DNA of 64,000 nt from Marinilabiliaceae bacterium JC040 (GTDB lineage Bacteria > Bacteroidota > Bacteroidia > Bacteroidales > Marinifilaceae). Below the pieces are notes generated by a model, which was not told the DNA's origin, searched no databases, and saw only the letters and a program-made list of their open reading frames with translations. A program made the translations under genes and the position numbers. The stretch's first letter is position 1. Every line of letters starts with the position of its first letter. Positions 25,261 to 34,583 of this stretch are shown one piece after another. The stretch spans positions 372,001-436,000 of the forward strand of contig SNAP01000001.1 in the NCBI GenBank assembly GCA_022496785.1, given 5' to 3'.

Positions 25261-28200
25261 TTAATCTAGACTTGGTATTTTAACATAAAACGTTGTTCCT
25301 TGATTCTCTTTAGAGATGAAACTAATACTACCTCTATGGTTATTAATAATAGATTTAGTGATTGCTAAACCGAGACCAGTTCCTGATGTTTTAGTGGTAA
25401 AATGAGGTTCAAAGACGTGCTCTTTTACTTTATCATCTATACCATTACCAAAATCTTGGAAACTTATAATAATGTATGAGTTATAATAGCGAAGGTTAAT
25501 GTTTATAATTTTATTATCTTTCATTCTCATAGCTTCAATACCATTTTTAATGATATTGATAAAAGCTTGTTGTATATTCTTCTTAGAACAAGATACAAAA
25601 GCGGAATTTAAATCTGTGTTTATGTTGATATCTATATTGCTACCACTATAAAGGCTTTTTATATAGTTTAACAAAACTATTAAATCAACATCTTCCCTTT
25701 CCCCTCTATTAATATTAGCAAAGTTTGAAAAAGAGTTAGCTATAAGAGAAAGTTGGTCGATTTGTTCGAGCAGGAGATTACATGTTTTTTCAAAATTATC
25801 TTGCCATCTATCAGCTTCAAAATCTCTAGTCAAGAATAAATGTTGAATCTTTAATTTCATAGGAGTAAGTGGATTCTTAATTTCATGAGCAATTTGTTTA
25901 GCCATTTCTCTCCATGCAGACTCTCTTTCGCTTTCTGAAAGTTTTATGGCATCTTCTTCAATCTTCACAAGCATATTATTAAACTCCTTAACAAGAATAC
26001 CTAGTTCATCATTTTTATCGTATATGATGGGTTCTAAGCGTTTCATAATCTCCATTCTTTTAATATGCTCGTTAATATTATTAAGTGGTTTAATAATCTT
26101 TTGAGCTAAGAAATATGCTAGAATTACAGCAATTAAAGAGATAAGGAGATATAAATCGAGTCCAGTGATAATAATATCAACAATATCGTTTCTTAGGTTT
26201 TTTCTTTCATCGAAATAAGGAATATTTAAGATAAGGTTAGAATTTAAATCCTCGTTATATATATTCACATAGGCAGAAAGATATTTCATATCTGCAATAC
26301 TTTCGTTTCTAAGTACAACCTTAGCATCATTTTTTCTAATTCTCCTAAGTAGAGCATGATCAATAAGATTATTAGCAATTTGTGATTCAAAGATTTGCGG
26401 TCTTGAAGTTGCCACTAATCTTCCCTTATAATTGAAAATATTTATATCGGAATGCATAATATCAGAGATATTACTAAGTTCATTTAGATTTAGTGCTTGA
26501 GATTCTAATCTAGCAGTAAGAGTCTTTAAAATGCTTGAAATTCTTTCATTTTGTCTTCCCTTATAATTAGAAATAGTGAAAATGACTATACTAGATTCAA
26601 CAAGAAGAAAAAGCAGAAGTAGACTGATAACAATATTCTTTCTAATACTAACATTCAGAGAATAAGATTTATGCTTTTTATTTCGAGAAACATCATAAAG
26701 ATATTTACATGCAAAGAGAAACATAAGCATTAAAAATAGGTAAGAAATATTTGTAAGTTTATTAGGTAGAATAGAATTCTTGGCAACAACAAAGTATGAA
26801 TAATCATCTTTTTTCCCATCAATAATATTGTAACCATTAACTTTTAAATTTGTAGCATTCTTATTTATTCTAGATGGGAAAAGATATTTACCAGAAGATA
26901 CTATTAGATTGTTCTTCTTATATACAGCCCATGAAAAGAATTTAGAAGAAAGATTAGACATATTAGAAGATAGTAATTCAGGATATCCACTACCCTCTGC
27001 TCTAAGCTTAGGAAACAATTCTATGTAAATGCGATAATCTCCAAACTTGAAAGAGCCAAGTATATAATTGATAAGTAGATTATCTGTAAATATCTGAAAC
27101 TCCTTATAAGAAAGTAGTGATTCTCTTTCAGAAAGTTTATCGAAGAATTCAAAGCATTTAGATTCATTACGGGCTCCATCTATAGCGATATTATCGTCTA
27201 CATTACAAATGGTAAGATTTACATCGTAGGAATGAGATAAATCATTATTACAGAAATCAATAATTTCTTCGCTTGTAGTATTAGAATAGAAATCGTTATT
27301 AGCATTAATAAGATCCTCCTCTTTATAATTAGAAATAAAATCTGAAAGTTTATCTAGATTGTTAAATAGTATATTTTTATCATCCTTAGTGAAAAAAAGA
27401 GGTTTAGAATTATCTGCTGACAGTAATTTGATAAATATATTTGTTTGTTCAATTTTAAAGATCTTCTTTTTAGAAACAGACTTGATGAAAGTAGTTATAG
27501 CAAAAGACGCAATCAGAAGCATAAGAATGATAATAGCAGAAGAAAGATAGCTAGCATTTTTTTGCTTATAGAAGCAGAAAATCTTAATGCATGAAACAAA
27601 GCCTATAACTGAAGCGAATATTAAAAGAGCTAGGCTAAAAAAGACTGTAATATTTAAAATACTAAAATCTAAAGAAGAAGAGAAATTAAAAATGAAGTCA
27701 GAATTATTAATAATATCTTCAATAGACTTAGCAGTGAAATTAAAAGTAAATGCAATAAAAGCTATGCATAGTATAGCAAAGAACGATTTTCTTAGATTGT
27801 TACATTTACAAAAATCTTTAGACAAAGAAGAAAGGCAGAAAATAGAAAAAGAGAAGAAAATGGAATTGAAAATAAAATCTGTAAAAATACTAATATCTAT
27901 ATTTGATTTTAGATTCATATAGTTTGTTAGAAAATCTAAGTTCATCTCATATTGCCACATTAAACGTGAAAGAGCGAGTATTATTACAATAAAGAAAAAA
28001 TTGTGACATCCCCATCTCCCACATTTAGTATTAACATTGTTAGTAAACCTATAAGATACTAGCCATAGGAAGATAAACTGTATAAAAAACAGATAGAAAA
28101 AAGAATTTGTGTATTGAGGTTTGAGATTTGAACAGTCAATTGTGAATAAAGGTGTTTTATTATCATCAAAAACAATATTAGAATCCTTGATATTATTAAC

Positions 28201-28641
28201 ATTCTTAATAAGAACATTTGGATATTTATTGAAACTCTTCTCTAGAGAATTCTTAAGATGTTTATTGTTAGAGTTATACCTCTCTCCTATTTTGATTAAA
28301 GCATATTCTTCTTTGGGAGAAATCTTATTATTAACAATGATGAATAGTTTATTCCCTATCTTAGTGAAAGCTTTATTTCTTAGAGTAGAAAGCAGGTTGT
28401 TATTAACGGCTAGTCCTTTATTCCAAGAAATAAGGCTATCGTTGTTAAAAATGAAGAAGAAGTCGGAGTGTTGCACTCCCTCCTTCTTGATATTCTTAAT
28501 CTTAAGATTAATATTTTTCTGGAAATAATTGACTATTTGTTTATCCGTAGGAATCTTCTCTGTCCTCTTATTAACAAAGAAAAGAAGACAATGTGAAGTT
28601 ATTAACAGAAAGAAAGCAACAAATAGAAATCGTTTATTCAT
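25261..28641 (-). CDS. Large NtrY-like sensor histidine kinase
   Basis: A protein of 1126 residues. It has an N-terminal membrane segment, an extracytoplasmic region, a multi-TM block (about 180-390), a second extracytoplasmic region, further TMs, then a HAMP domain (ending DELGILVKEFNNM), HisKA with phospho-acceptor His about 919 (MAKQIAHEIKNPLTPMKL), and a HATPase domain with N box IKNGIEA, DFGNGI and GTGLGLAI. KNPLTPMKLKIQHL is typical of NtrY-type kinases. No response regulator is adjacent, so the partner is unknown. Its start overlaps rlmH by 8 nt, which indicates cotranscription. Confidence 0.9.
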   Translation of the reverse strand: MNKRFLFVAFFLLITSHCLLFFVNKRTEKIPTDKQIVNYFQKNINLKIKNIKKEGVQHSDFFFIFNNDSLISWNKGLAVNNNLLSTLRNKAFTKIGNKLFIIVNNKISPKEEYALIKIGERYNSNNKHLKNSLEKSFNKYPNVLIKNVNNIKDSNIVFDDNKTPLFTIDCSNLKPQYTNSFFYLFFIQFIFLWLVSYRFTNNVNTKCGRWGCHNFFFIVIILALSRLMWQYEMNLDFLTNYMNLKSNIDISIFTDFIFNSIFFSFSIFCLSSLSKDFCKCNNLRKSFFAILCIAFIAFTFNFTAKSIEDIINNSDFIFNFSSSLDFSILNITVFFSLALLIFASVIGFVSCIKIFCFYKQKNASYLSSAIIILMLLIASFAITTFIKSVSKKKIFKIEQTNIFIKLLSADNSKPLFFTKDDKNILFNNLDKLSDFISNYKEEDLINANNDFYSNTTSEEIIDFCNNDLSHSYDVNLTICNVDDNIAIDGARNESKCFEFFDKLSERESLLSYKEFQIFTDNLLINYILGSFKFGDYRIYIELFPKLRAEGSGYPELLSSNMSNLSSKFFSWAVYKKNNLIVSSGKYLFPSRINKNATNLKVNGYNIIDGKKDDYSYFVVAKNSILPNKLTNISYLFLMLMFLFACKYLYDVSRNKKHKSYSLNVSIRKNIVISLLLLFLLVESSIVIFTISNYKGRQNERISSILKTLTARLESQALNLNELSNISDIMHSDINIFNYKGRLVATSRPQIFESQIANNLIDHALLRRIRKNDAKVVLRNESIADMKYLSAYVNIYNEDLNSNLILNIPYFDERKNLRNDIVDIIITGLDLYLLISLIAVILAYFLAQKIIKPLNNINEHIKRMEIMKRLEPIIYDKNDELGILVKEFNNMLVKIEEDAIKLSESERESAWREMAKQIAHEIKNPLTPMKLKIQHLFLTRDFEADRWQDNFEKTCNLLLEQIDQLSLIANSFSNFANINRGEREDVDLIVLLNYIKSLYSGSNIDININTDLNSAFVSCSKKNIQQAFINIIKNGIEAMRMKDNKIININLRYYNSYIIISFQDFGNGIDDKVKEHVFEPHFTTKTSGTGLGLAITKSIINNHRGSISFISKENQGTTFYVKIPSLD

Positions 28642-29107
28642 GATGATAAGGTTCTCCTTTAATAATAGTCATAGCTCTATAAAGCTGTTCAGCAAAAATC
28701 ATTCTGACCATCTGGTGAGAGAAAGTCATTTTAGATAGAGAGATTTTAGAATTAGCCCTAGCATAAACGTCTTGAGAGAATCCATAAGGACCACCAATAA
28801 CGAATATTAATTTTTTAATGCCAGTAATACTTTTTTGTACTATAAAGTTAGAAAATTCTTTTGAAGAAAATTGTTTACCGTTTTCATCGAGAATAACAAG
28901 TATGTCACTGTTCTCACAACGCTTAAGGATTTCCTCTCCTTCCTTAGTTTTTTGTTGATCTTCACTCATATTCTTAACATTCTTGATGTCAGGTATCACA
29001 TTCATACTGAAAGGGATATAGTGAGTAAGTCGTTTATTATATATTTCGAAACCGTCTTTAATAATTTTACTATCAGTTTTCCCAATTACCAAAAGTTCAA
29101 TCTTCAT
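28634..29107 (-). CDS. rlmH: 23S rRNA (pseudouridine1915-N3)-methyltransferase
   Basis: This 157-residue SPOUT methyltransferase has the RlmH signatures: KIELLVIGKT at the start, LDENGKQFSSKEFS, FVIGGPYGFS and the C-terminal FSHQMVRMIFAEQLYRAMTIIKGEPYHHE-type tail. It methylates pseudouridine 1915 of 23S rRNA in helix 69. It overlaps the downstream kinase gene by 8 nt. Confidence 0.97.
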   Translation of the reverse strand: MKIELLVIGKTDSKIIKDGFEIYNKRLTHYIPFSMNVIPDIKNVKNMSEDQQKTKEGEEILKRCENSDILVILDENGKQFSSKEFSNFIVQKSITGIKKLIFVIGGPYGFSQDVYARANSKISLSKMTFSHQMVRMIFAEQLYRAMTIIKGEPYHHE

Positions 29108-29185
29108 AAGTGTTTATAATTTATTTAGTTTATGATGCTAATACGAAAGTATAAATAAAAAATGAATAATTTTTTTGTAGAAATA

Positions 29186-29217
29186 TTTGCAAAAACAAAA
29201 CAAAAGCCCTAATATTG
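29186..29217 (+). promoter_or_regulatory. Promoter of the CAT tRNA
   Basis: TTTG at 29186-29189, a 20-nt spacer, then TAATATTG at 29210-29217 (one mismatch to TAnnTTTG). Confidence 0.6.
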
Positions 29218-29271
29218 CACTCGCTAAGCAATGATAACCAGAGCTTAGTTAATAATACACAAATTAGTGTC

Positions 29272-29345
29272 GGTCCTATAGCTCAGCTGGTTAGAGCACC
29301 TGACTCATAATCAGGGGGTCCATGGTTCAAGCCCATGTGGGACCA
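29272..29345 (+). tRNA. tRNA with anticodon CAT (elongator Met or Ile2)
   Basis: The acceptor stem pairs GGTCCTA with TGGGACC, with discriminator A at 29345. The anticodon arm is CCTGA-CTCATAA-TCAGG and the T-arm ends TTCAAGCCCATG. The anticodon stem lacks the three G-C pairs of initiator tRNA. The ACTCATAAT loop context and TTCAAG resemble tRNA-Ile2, which needs lysidine, but elongator Met cannot be excluded from sequence alone. Confidence 0.92.
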
Positions 29346-29357
29346 CAATTAAAAGAT

Positions 29358-29397
29358 AAACACTTATGGAGGCTTCCACTCTGTAGGTGTTTTTTTG
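29358..29397 (+). terminator. Probable terminator of the CAT tRNA
   Basis: Weak stem AAACAC/GTGTTT with an internal GGA/TCC helix, followed by a run of T. Confidence 0.5.
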
Positions 29398-29589
29398 TGT
29401 AGGTATAAATTATCTAGTTAAATAGGGCTCATTTGTTTAGTATTCATTGTTAATTATTAAAATGTTATTTGAAGTGTAATTTTATTTGATGAGATATAGA
29501 ATTTATATGTGTGAAACTTCTGAAAGGCTTATAGCTATTGAGTTCCCTTATTTGATGGCCATTTGATGGAATAGTATTTTGTAACGTAA

Positions 29590-30027
29590 TTATTGTTCAT
29601 CTTCAATAAAATAATTATCTAAACATTTTAGTATCATTTTTAATAATTGATTTTTGATGTTTTTTTTAATGTTAATTTTATATTTTCTTTTTAAAAATTT
29701 AAATAAGAGCAATATCGTTCTTTTTATAATTTTTTTTAATAGCTTAATTAAAGCTTTCTTTAGATCTTCCTTTATGATTTTTAGGCGATCTTCTTTAAAT
29801 ATCTCATTACTATTTACTATTTCATTCTGATCTCTAATTTCAGATTTAGATGTATAAATAATCTTTGCAATATGATGAATTCGATTTTTATTTAACATTT
29901 TTGAAATAGATGTTCTATTTTCAATTTTGCATTTTTGACATTTTGTGATTCTGTATGTATTGTTACCTTCGATTAACATAGTTGATAACAGGATAACTAC
30001 AAATACAAGCATTAGATTTTTTTTCAT
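29590..30027 (-). CDS. Hypothetical secreted basic protein
   Basis: This 145-residue protein has a clear signal peptide (MKKNLMLVFVVILLSTMLIEG), a CxxC pair (KCQKCK, about 35-38), and a Lys/Ile-rich helical C-terminal half (about 80-140) that could form an amphipathic or coiled-coil bundle. Base composition is extremely AT-rich. I recognise no family. It is the first gene of the accessory region and faces the IS remnant. Confidence 0.5.
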   Translation of the reverse strand: MKKNLMLVFVVILLSTMLIEGNNTYRITKCQKCKIENRTSISKMLNKNRIHHIAKIIYTSKSEIRDQNEIVNSNEIFKEDRLKIIKEDLKKALIKLLKKIIKRTILLLFKFLKRKYKINIKKNIKNQLLKMILKCLDNYFIEDEQ

Positions 30028-30342
30028 ATATATTCTTTTAAGTTAATTAAAATATTATGTATAAATGTAGTTCTGTATTTGTATAAAGGTTTATATTATT
30101 ATTATCTAAGTGATAATGTTTTGATAAGCTTATGTGCTGATTTTCTATCTTTAGTTTAAATAGTTGCTAGTGATCAGAATATGACTTTCTAAGAATTAGG
30201 AGTCTAATATTTATTAGGTATTAACTGTATTACAGAATGTTATGTATCCTGTCAAGAATATGATTTGTATTCATAAATCTATAAAGAATTCCATATAGAC
30301 TGAATATTTGAATTGAGGGATTAGAAGATCTTAATGAGTATA
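30028..30342. other. Intergenic sequence left of the IS remnant
   Basis: AT-rich DNA with no convincing ORF, RNA or repeat. It includes the upstream region of the small secreted protein on the reverse strand. Confidence 0.45.
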
Positions 30343-31123
30343 GGATCATATAATATTCTTGTGTGGGAAATATTTCTAAGTATAAATTTTACCGACTCTA
30401 AATAGAAAAAACGATACCTTACTTCACCCTCTTTGCATAGCACTAAATCCTTTTATGATAACAACTAAAAAATCCTTTCTTCATTTTCCTGATTTATTGG
30501 ATAGTTTTATATAAAGCTCTTCATTGGATAGAGAGGTTTCATCTAGATTTAAATATCTACAAATATTTTCATGGAATAACATATATTCTTTTGAATAAGA
30601 TTTTTGTTCCCATTTGTTAAAACCACTTAAGAATTCTTTATATTATATTTCACATATATTATCATTTATGTAACATAAACATTCTTCGATATTACTATTT
30701 GCTGAATGTGTATAGAGATAGTTCTTTTAAAAAGAAGCAAAATTTCTAGCAATGCAAGATCCTTGACCAGTATTATTTCGATATTTACTTACTTTATCTT
30801 TAATTAATAAACTTTCAAAAGTCTACGTTTGATATGAATAAAGACTGAATGTTTTCTTATTGGAAAATCTTGAATACCAGTACTTTGAAAGAAACTTCTA
30901 GAGATCAGTTTTACTTCTTCATAAACTGAGATACTAATATTTACTTATTCTAAAAATACATCTACTGATGTTTTCGTAATTTTTACATTCATTATTTTGA
31001 AATAGTCAAATAAATCTTTAGATAAAATAAAATCTAAATGAGACTGAATATTGCTATTCTATCTTCAAATTATATAATAACAATGTTACATATGTATTAT
31101 TCCACAAGAATATTTTATGATCC
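30343..31123 (-). mobile_element. Internally deleted ISAon1-family element with terminal inverted repeats
   Basis: Ends are inverted repeats: GGATCATATAATATTCTTGTG at 30343 and its near complement ending TTTTATGATCC at 31123. The reverse strand shows remnants of the N-terminal ORF (IQDFPIRKHSV ... HIKRR) and then the start of the transposase (about 30640 down to 30460, matching 16187-16385). It then jumps by deletion to the extreme 3' end (matching about 17001-17101). The catalytic core is missing and several stops are present. No target-site duplication is visible at the borders. Confidence 0.82.
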
Positions 31124-31710
31124 TTCTGTTGCAGGTGAGTGAATGAGAAAAAGAAAGTATTCCCCTAATAATACTAATCACAGAGTCTAGCTAACTAATG
31201 ATTTTTGAATGAAAGTTAGAATAACGCTTAGCTACTAATAAAATCTGACTAATTACTAGAGTAGGAATTGTATCAGCAATATAATTAATCAACTCTCTCA
31301 TGATTAACATATAATATAAGCACAGTTATATTAATACGATTAAGAATTAATGCTAATTTCTGATAAATTGATGATTATTGATAAAAGATAAGCCTAATGT
31401 TTATTTTTATAATAGATCTTGGATATTTTATCTCTTATTTTATTTCGAAAAATTGTAATAAAATTTTGTTTTATTTTAGTAATTTTGCTTATTTAAGCTT
31501 TCTTTAATAAAATGACAATAGGGAGAGAAGGTGTTGATTTGTTATATGGTTTTTAAAGGATAGCAATTATATAGTAAGAAATTACTACTATTATATTTGT
31601 TTTCCTTATACGAAATGATATACGTAACGATTTAACATAAATACGTTAAATATTAGAACTGAGAAACTGTATATTGTGTAATAAATAAAATAAAAATAAC
31701 TATTGATAAT
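31124..31710. other. Intergenic sequence right of the IS remnant
   Basis: No gene is supported. A -7-like TAATTTTG occurs at 31480-31487 without a fitting -33. A short reverse-strand frame near 31300 (MRELINYIADTIPTLVISQ) is open for about 35 codons and may be chance or a fragment. Confidence 0.4.
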
Positions 31711-32448
31711 ATGAATCATATTTATATACTGATCCTGATTATTGTTCTTGTTGGAGCGATAGCAGGACTAACAAATTACTTGGATTATTTCTACAAAGGC
31801 TTGATTAATAATATATATGAATTTATTAAATATATTTTAAGAGGTATTGGTGCTGCGATACTAGTTCCCTTATTTTTAAATATGCTTTCCAGTAGCTTAA
31901 TTGAATATTCAGAAGGCTATAATTATATCAATTACTTTGTTTTTGCTGGATTTTGTTATATAGCTGGATATTTTTCTGATAGGTTTATTAGTACTGTTGG
32001 AGAAAGAGTTCTTAAAGACTTGGAAAAAGCGAATAAAAGGATTAAAGTAGCAATGACTAGTTCAAAACAGAATGAAGAAAAATTAGATTTACTAGTTTCT
32101 GCTGAATCTGAATTTGATGAAGAATTAGTGACAACTACGGAACTTGATTTGAGTAAGTTCAAAGAGAATATGAAATTTGCAGATGATGATATCGAATACC
32201 AAGTAAACAATGTTTTTTTGTCATTCTTAGGTAAATATAAATTAAGAACGGTAAAAGGGATTGCAAAAGAATTAAATTACTCATTAACGGTAGTTGAATC
32301 AATACTTAAAGTATTATTTAATCAAGGATTTGTGAAGTCATTTACTGATAAAAATGGAAAAACTCTTTGGACAACTACAAATCAAGGGAAATTATTTGCT
32401 GAAGAATTGAATAAAAATAATCATAATAACAAGAATAAAATTGAATAA
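31711..32448 (+). CDS. Membrane protein with YEATS-associated-type N-terminus and C-terminal winged helix
   Basis: A 245-residue protein. Residues 1-100 hold three or four membrane helices, including the conserved-looking GIGAAILVPLFLNMLSSSLI and FVFAGFCYIAGYFSDRFI. I associate this pattern with the transmembrane region of proteins annotated as YEATS-associated. A coiled linker follows (about 100-165), then a winged-helix domain (about 168-235: FLSFLGKYKLRTVKGIAKEL ... VLFNQGFVKSFTDKNGKTLWTTT). A membrane anchor joined to a DNA-binding-type fold suggests a sensor or effector. The next gene, 162 nt on, encodes a DUF4062 protein in the same direction. Function is inferred only. Confidence 0.7.
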   Translation: MNHIYILILIIVLVGAIAGLTNYLDYFYKGLINNIYEFIKYILRGIGAAILVPLFLNMLSSSLIEYSEGYNYINYFVFAGFCYIAGYFSDRFISTVGERVLKDLEKANKRIKVAMTSSKQNEEKLDLLVSAESEFDEELVTTTELDLSKFKENMKFADDDIEYQVNNVFLSFLGKYKLRTVKGIAKELNYSLTVVESILKVLFNQGFVKSFTDKNGKTLWTTTNQGKLFAEELNKNNHNNKNKIE

Positions 32449-32610
32449 CAATAAATAGACGTAATTCACAGCGATTTTGGTAATTTGAGCTATAAAGCAT
32501 TTTATAAACAGTCGAGTGTTTTGATTGTGAAGAGTTCATAAATTCTTTACTATGCATATTCGTGCTGTTGGCAGCAAATTTAAAGAAAAGGAAAACAAAT
32601 AAAATTAAAG

Positions 32611-33582
32611 ATGGCAAAACCTAGAATTTTTATTAGTTCTACATTTTATGATTTAAGACAAGTTCGAGCTAACATAGACCTTTTTCTAGAACAATTAGGA
32701 TATGAACCTGTCAGAAATGAAGAAGGAGATATTCCATATGGTAAAGAAGATGCTCTTGAGGAGTATTGTTATAAAGAGATTAAAGGTGTGGATATTTTAG
32801 TTTCTATAATTGGTGGTCGATTTGGTAGTGAATCTAAAGGGTCAAATAGTTCAATATCGCAGTTAGAATTAAAGACTGCATTAAATGAAGGAAAACAAAT
32901 CTATATTTTCATAGAAAAGAACGTTTTATCAGAGTATGAGACATATCTATTGAATAAAAACAACGAATCTAAATATAGATATGTTGATGATAAAAGGATT
33001 TACGAATTTATTGAAGAAATAAAAGGACTAAATACTAATAATATTATTCAAGGATTTGAAACGGCCTCAGATATAACTAAGTATTTAAAAGAACAGTTTG
33101 CAGGACTATTTCAAAGGTTTCTTGAAGAACAGACAAGGATTAAGGAAGTGAGTTTAATTAGAGGACTTGAAAAAACAGCACAGACTCTAAATAAGCTGGT
33201 GAATTTTTTAAGTGATGAAAATAATGATCAAACTGAAGAGATTAATAGGATTTTGACAATTAATCATCCTTTAGTCGAAAGGTTAAAAAATGAATTAGAT
33301 ATCCCTTATAATTTCTATGTTGAGGGTTTCGAGGATTTAAATGAATTATTAAAAGCTAGAAGTTTTAAATATGATGATTCTAGAGATTTTCCTTTTGAGG
33401 AGTCTGAACCTGAATATAATTGGATACGTGAAGTAAATCGCAAAAAATATATACTTAGGGTAAATAAAGAAATATTTGATTCCGAAGAAAAGTTAAAGTT
33501 TATTAGACGTTCTGATTGGAATGAGGATTTTGTAACATTAAATATTACTGAAACTTCACCTGAAGATGATTTGCCATTTTAA
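32611..33582 (+). CDS. DUF4062-domain protein
   Basis: A 323-residue soluble protein. The N-terminal domain (1-125) has the DUF4062 signature: RIFISSTFYDLRQVRANID, LGYEPV, C-Y-K-E-I-KGVDILVSIIGGRFG, SISQLELKTALNEGKQIYIF. DUF4062 is a Rossmann-like domain found at the N-terminus of NTPase-type conflict proteins in bacteria and of NPHP3/NWD1 in animals. Here it stands alone, followed by a helical region (125-205) and a C-terminal domain of unknown fold (about 205-323) with acidic patches. It is paired with the preceding membrane/winged-helix gene. Confidence 0.78.
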   Translation: MAKPRIFISSTFYDLRQVRANIDLFLEQLGYEPVRNEEGDIPYGKEDALEEYCYKEIKGVDILVSIIGGRFGSESKGSNSSISQLELKTALNEGKQIYIFIEKNVLSEYETYLLNKNNESKYRYVDDKRIYEFIEEIKGLNTNNIIQGFETASDITKYLKEQFAGLFQRFLEEQTRIKEVSLIRGLEKTAQTLNKLVNFLSDENNDQTEEINRILTINHPLVERLKNELDIPYNFYVEGFEDLNELLKARSFKYDDSRDFPFEESEPEYNWIREVNRKKYILRVNKEIFDSEEKLKFIRRSDWNEDFVTLNITETSPEDDLPF

Positions 33583-34194
33583 TAAAAATAATTTGTCAAC
33601 AATGTATAAGCATATTGGTAGAGATAGTAGAACATTATAAAGCTTTAGTTCGTTTTAAGATTCTTGTATCTTTTTATTGTAGAATAGTTTGGGTTCAGTA
33701 TTTTAGCGATATATTGATAGATAATGAATGATAAGAATAGTGTACCTGCTAGACGCTCCCTTTTACAATACGATTTACTCTCTATTTTTTGTGCTTCATA
33801 ATCTATGTGATAAATGTTGTATAAATAAATGAACGGAATACTTTGAAGTAATAAATATCCATGTATGATCCTGTTTTGACATCAGATTTTAGTTTTTTAT
33901 ATAAGCTATTGTAAGATGTTATTCTGAATGATTTTATATTAATGTTGTACGTTTCCTAGTGTTTTTTTTTAGCCATTTGCTATGTTTCAAGTTGTTTATA
34001 TGCTTTTGGTAAGATTTGGCATAGTAATGAGAAATTAAGGTAATTGATGTTTGTAGATTTTACAAGTTGTTTTATCTGTTATTTGGTTAATCTGTGAATT
34101 TTTGCAGATTATATTTTTATAATTATAAAATAGGTTTTTATTAAATCTCTTATAATGAATGTAATACTGACGTTATGTGTTGATTATGAAAATA
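33583..34194. other. Spacer with a possible transposase tail fragment
   Basis: One reverse frame (about 33650-33800) reads ERLAGTLFLSFIIYQYIAKIL, which resembles the C-terminal GxxFxxFI segment of IS4/IS1634-type transposases. There is no start and upstream frames are broken. Nothing else is supported here. Confidence 0.3.
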
Positions 34195-34250
34195 CAAATG
34201 TCAAGTATTTGACCTCGTTTACTTGACATTTGAAAAATATCATATATTTG
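34195..34250 (+). promoter_or_regulatory. Inverted-repeat operator plus -7 element
   Basis: CAAATGTCAAGTA (34195-34207) and its perfect complement TACTTGACATTTG (34220-34232) form a 13-bp inverted repeat with a 12-nt spacer. TATATTTG (34243-34250) fits the -7 consensus. The right arm ends 11 nt upstream of the -7 box when aligned on its 14-nt core, exactly as at 41556-41588. Confidence 0.55.
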
Positions 34251-34282
34251 TTTTATATAAAATAGAGAAAAAGATAAGTAGA

Positions 34283-34393
34283 ATGAGTGATGATTCGACT
34301 TTTTGGTATCAACATCTTTCTATTTCTAATGAAGATAAATTATTGAAATCTTTTTTATTTGAAGATTTGAAACGTATAGCATATGTTATTTGA
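34283..34393 (+). pseudogene. Short ORF (36 residues), possibly a truncated gene
   Basis: An ATG follows the operator/promoter by 32 nt and reads MSDDSTFWYQHLSISNEDKL, ending with TGA after 36 residues. It looks like the N-terminus of a larger protein cut short. The 190 nt that follow show no continuation. No family is recognised. Confidence 0.3.
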
Positions 34394-34583
34394 ATTTCTT
34401 TATTTTATGAAATGTTGATAATCCAATGATAGAGACTACACCGTTGAAGAATATTAATTAAGTCCTTTTTAGGTTTCGGTTTTATTTATAGAGAGAATTT
34501 TTTTTCATATGAGTTCATTTTATTATATCTACAGTATTAATTTAATGATATATGCTAATACTGTAGATATTTAACCTTTATTC

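Noticed and set aside
27587-27922. 111-codon plus-strand ORF
   Set aside because: It is antisense to the membrane block of the large histidine kinase and has low-complexity Lys/Glu composition, with no independent promoter or motif.
29272-29345. Initiator tRNA-fMet
   Set aside because: The anticodon stem CCTGA/TCAGG lacks the three consecutive G-C pairs and the first acceptor pair is matched, unlike initiator tRNAs.
29272-31130. Integrated element with att site at the CAT tRNA
   Set aside because: I searched by eye for a second copy of the tRNA 3' end downstream and found none, and no integrase gene is in the window.
30334-31132. Target-site duplication flanking the IS remnant
   Set aside because: The bases beside the two terminal repeats (ending ...GAGTATA and starting TTCTGTT...) do not match.
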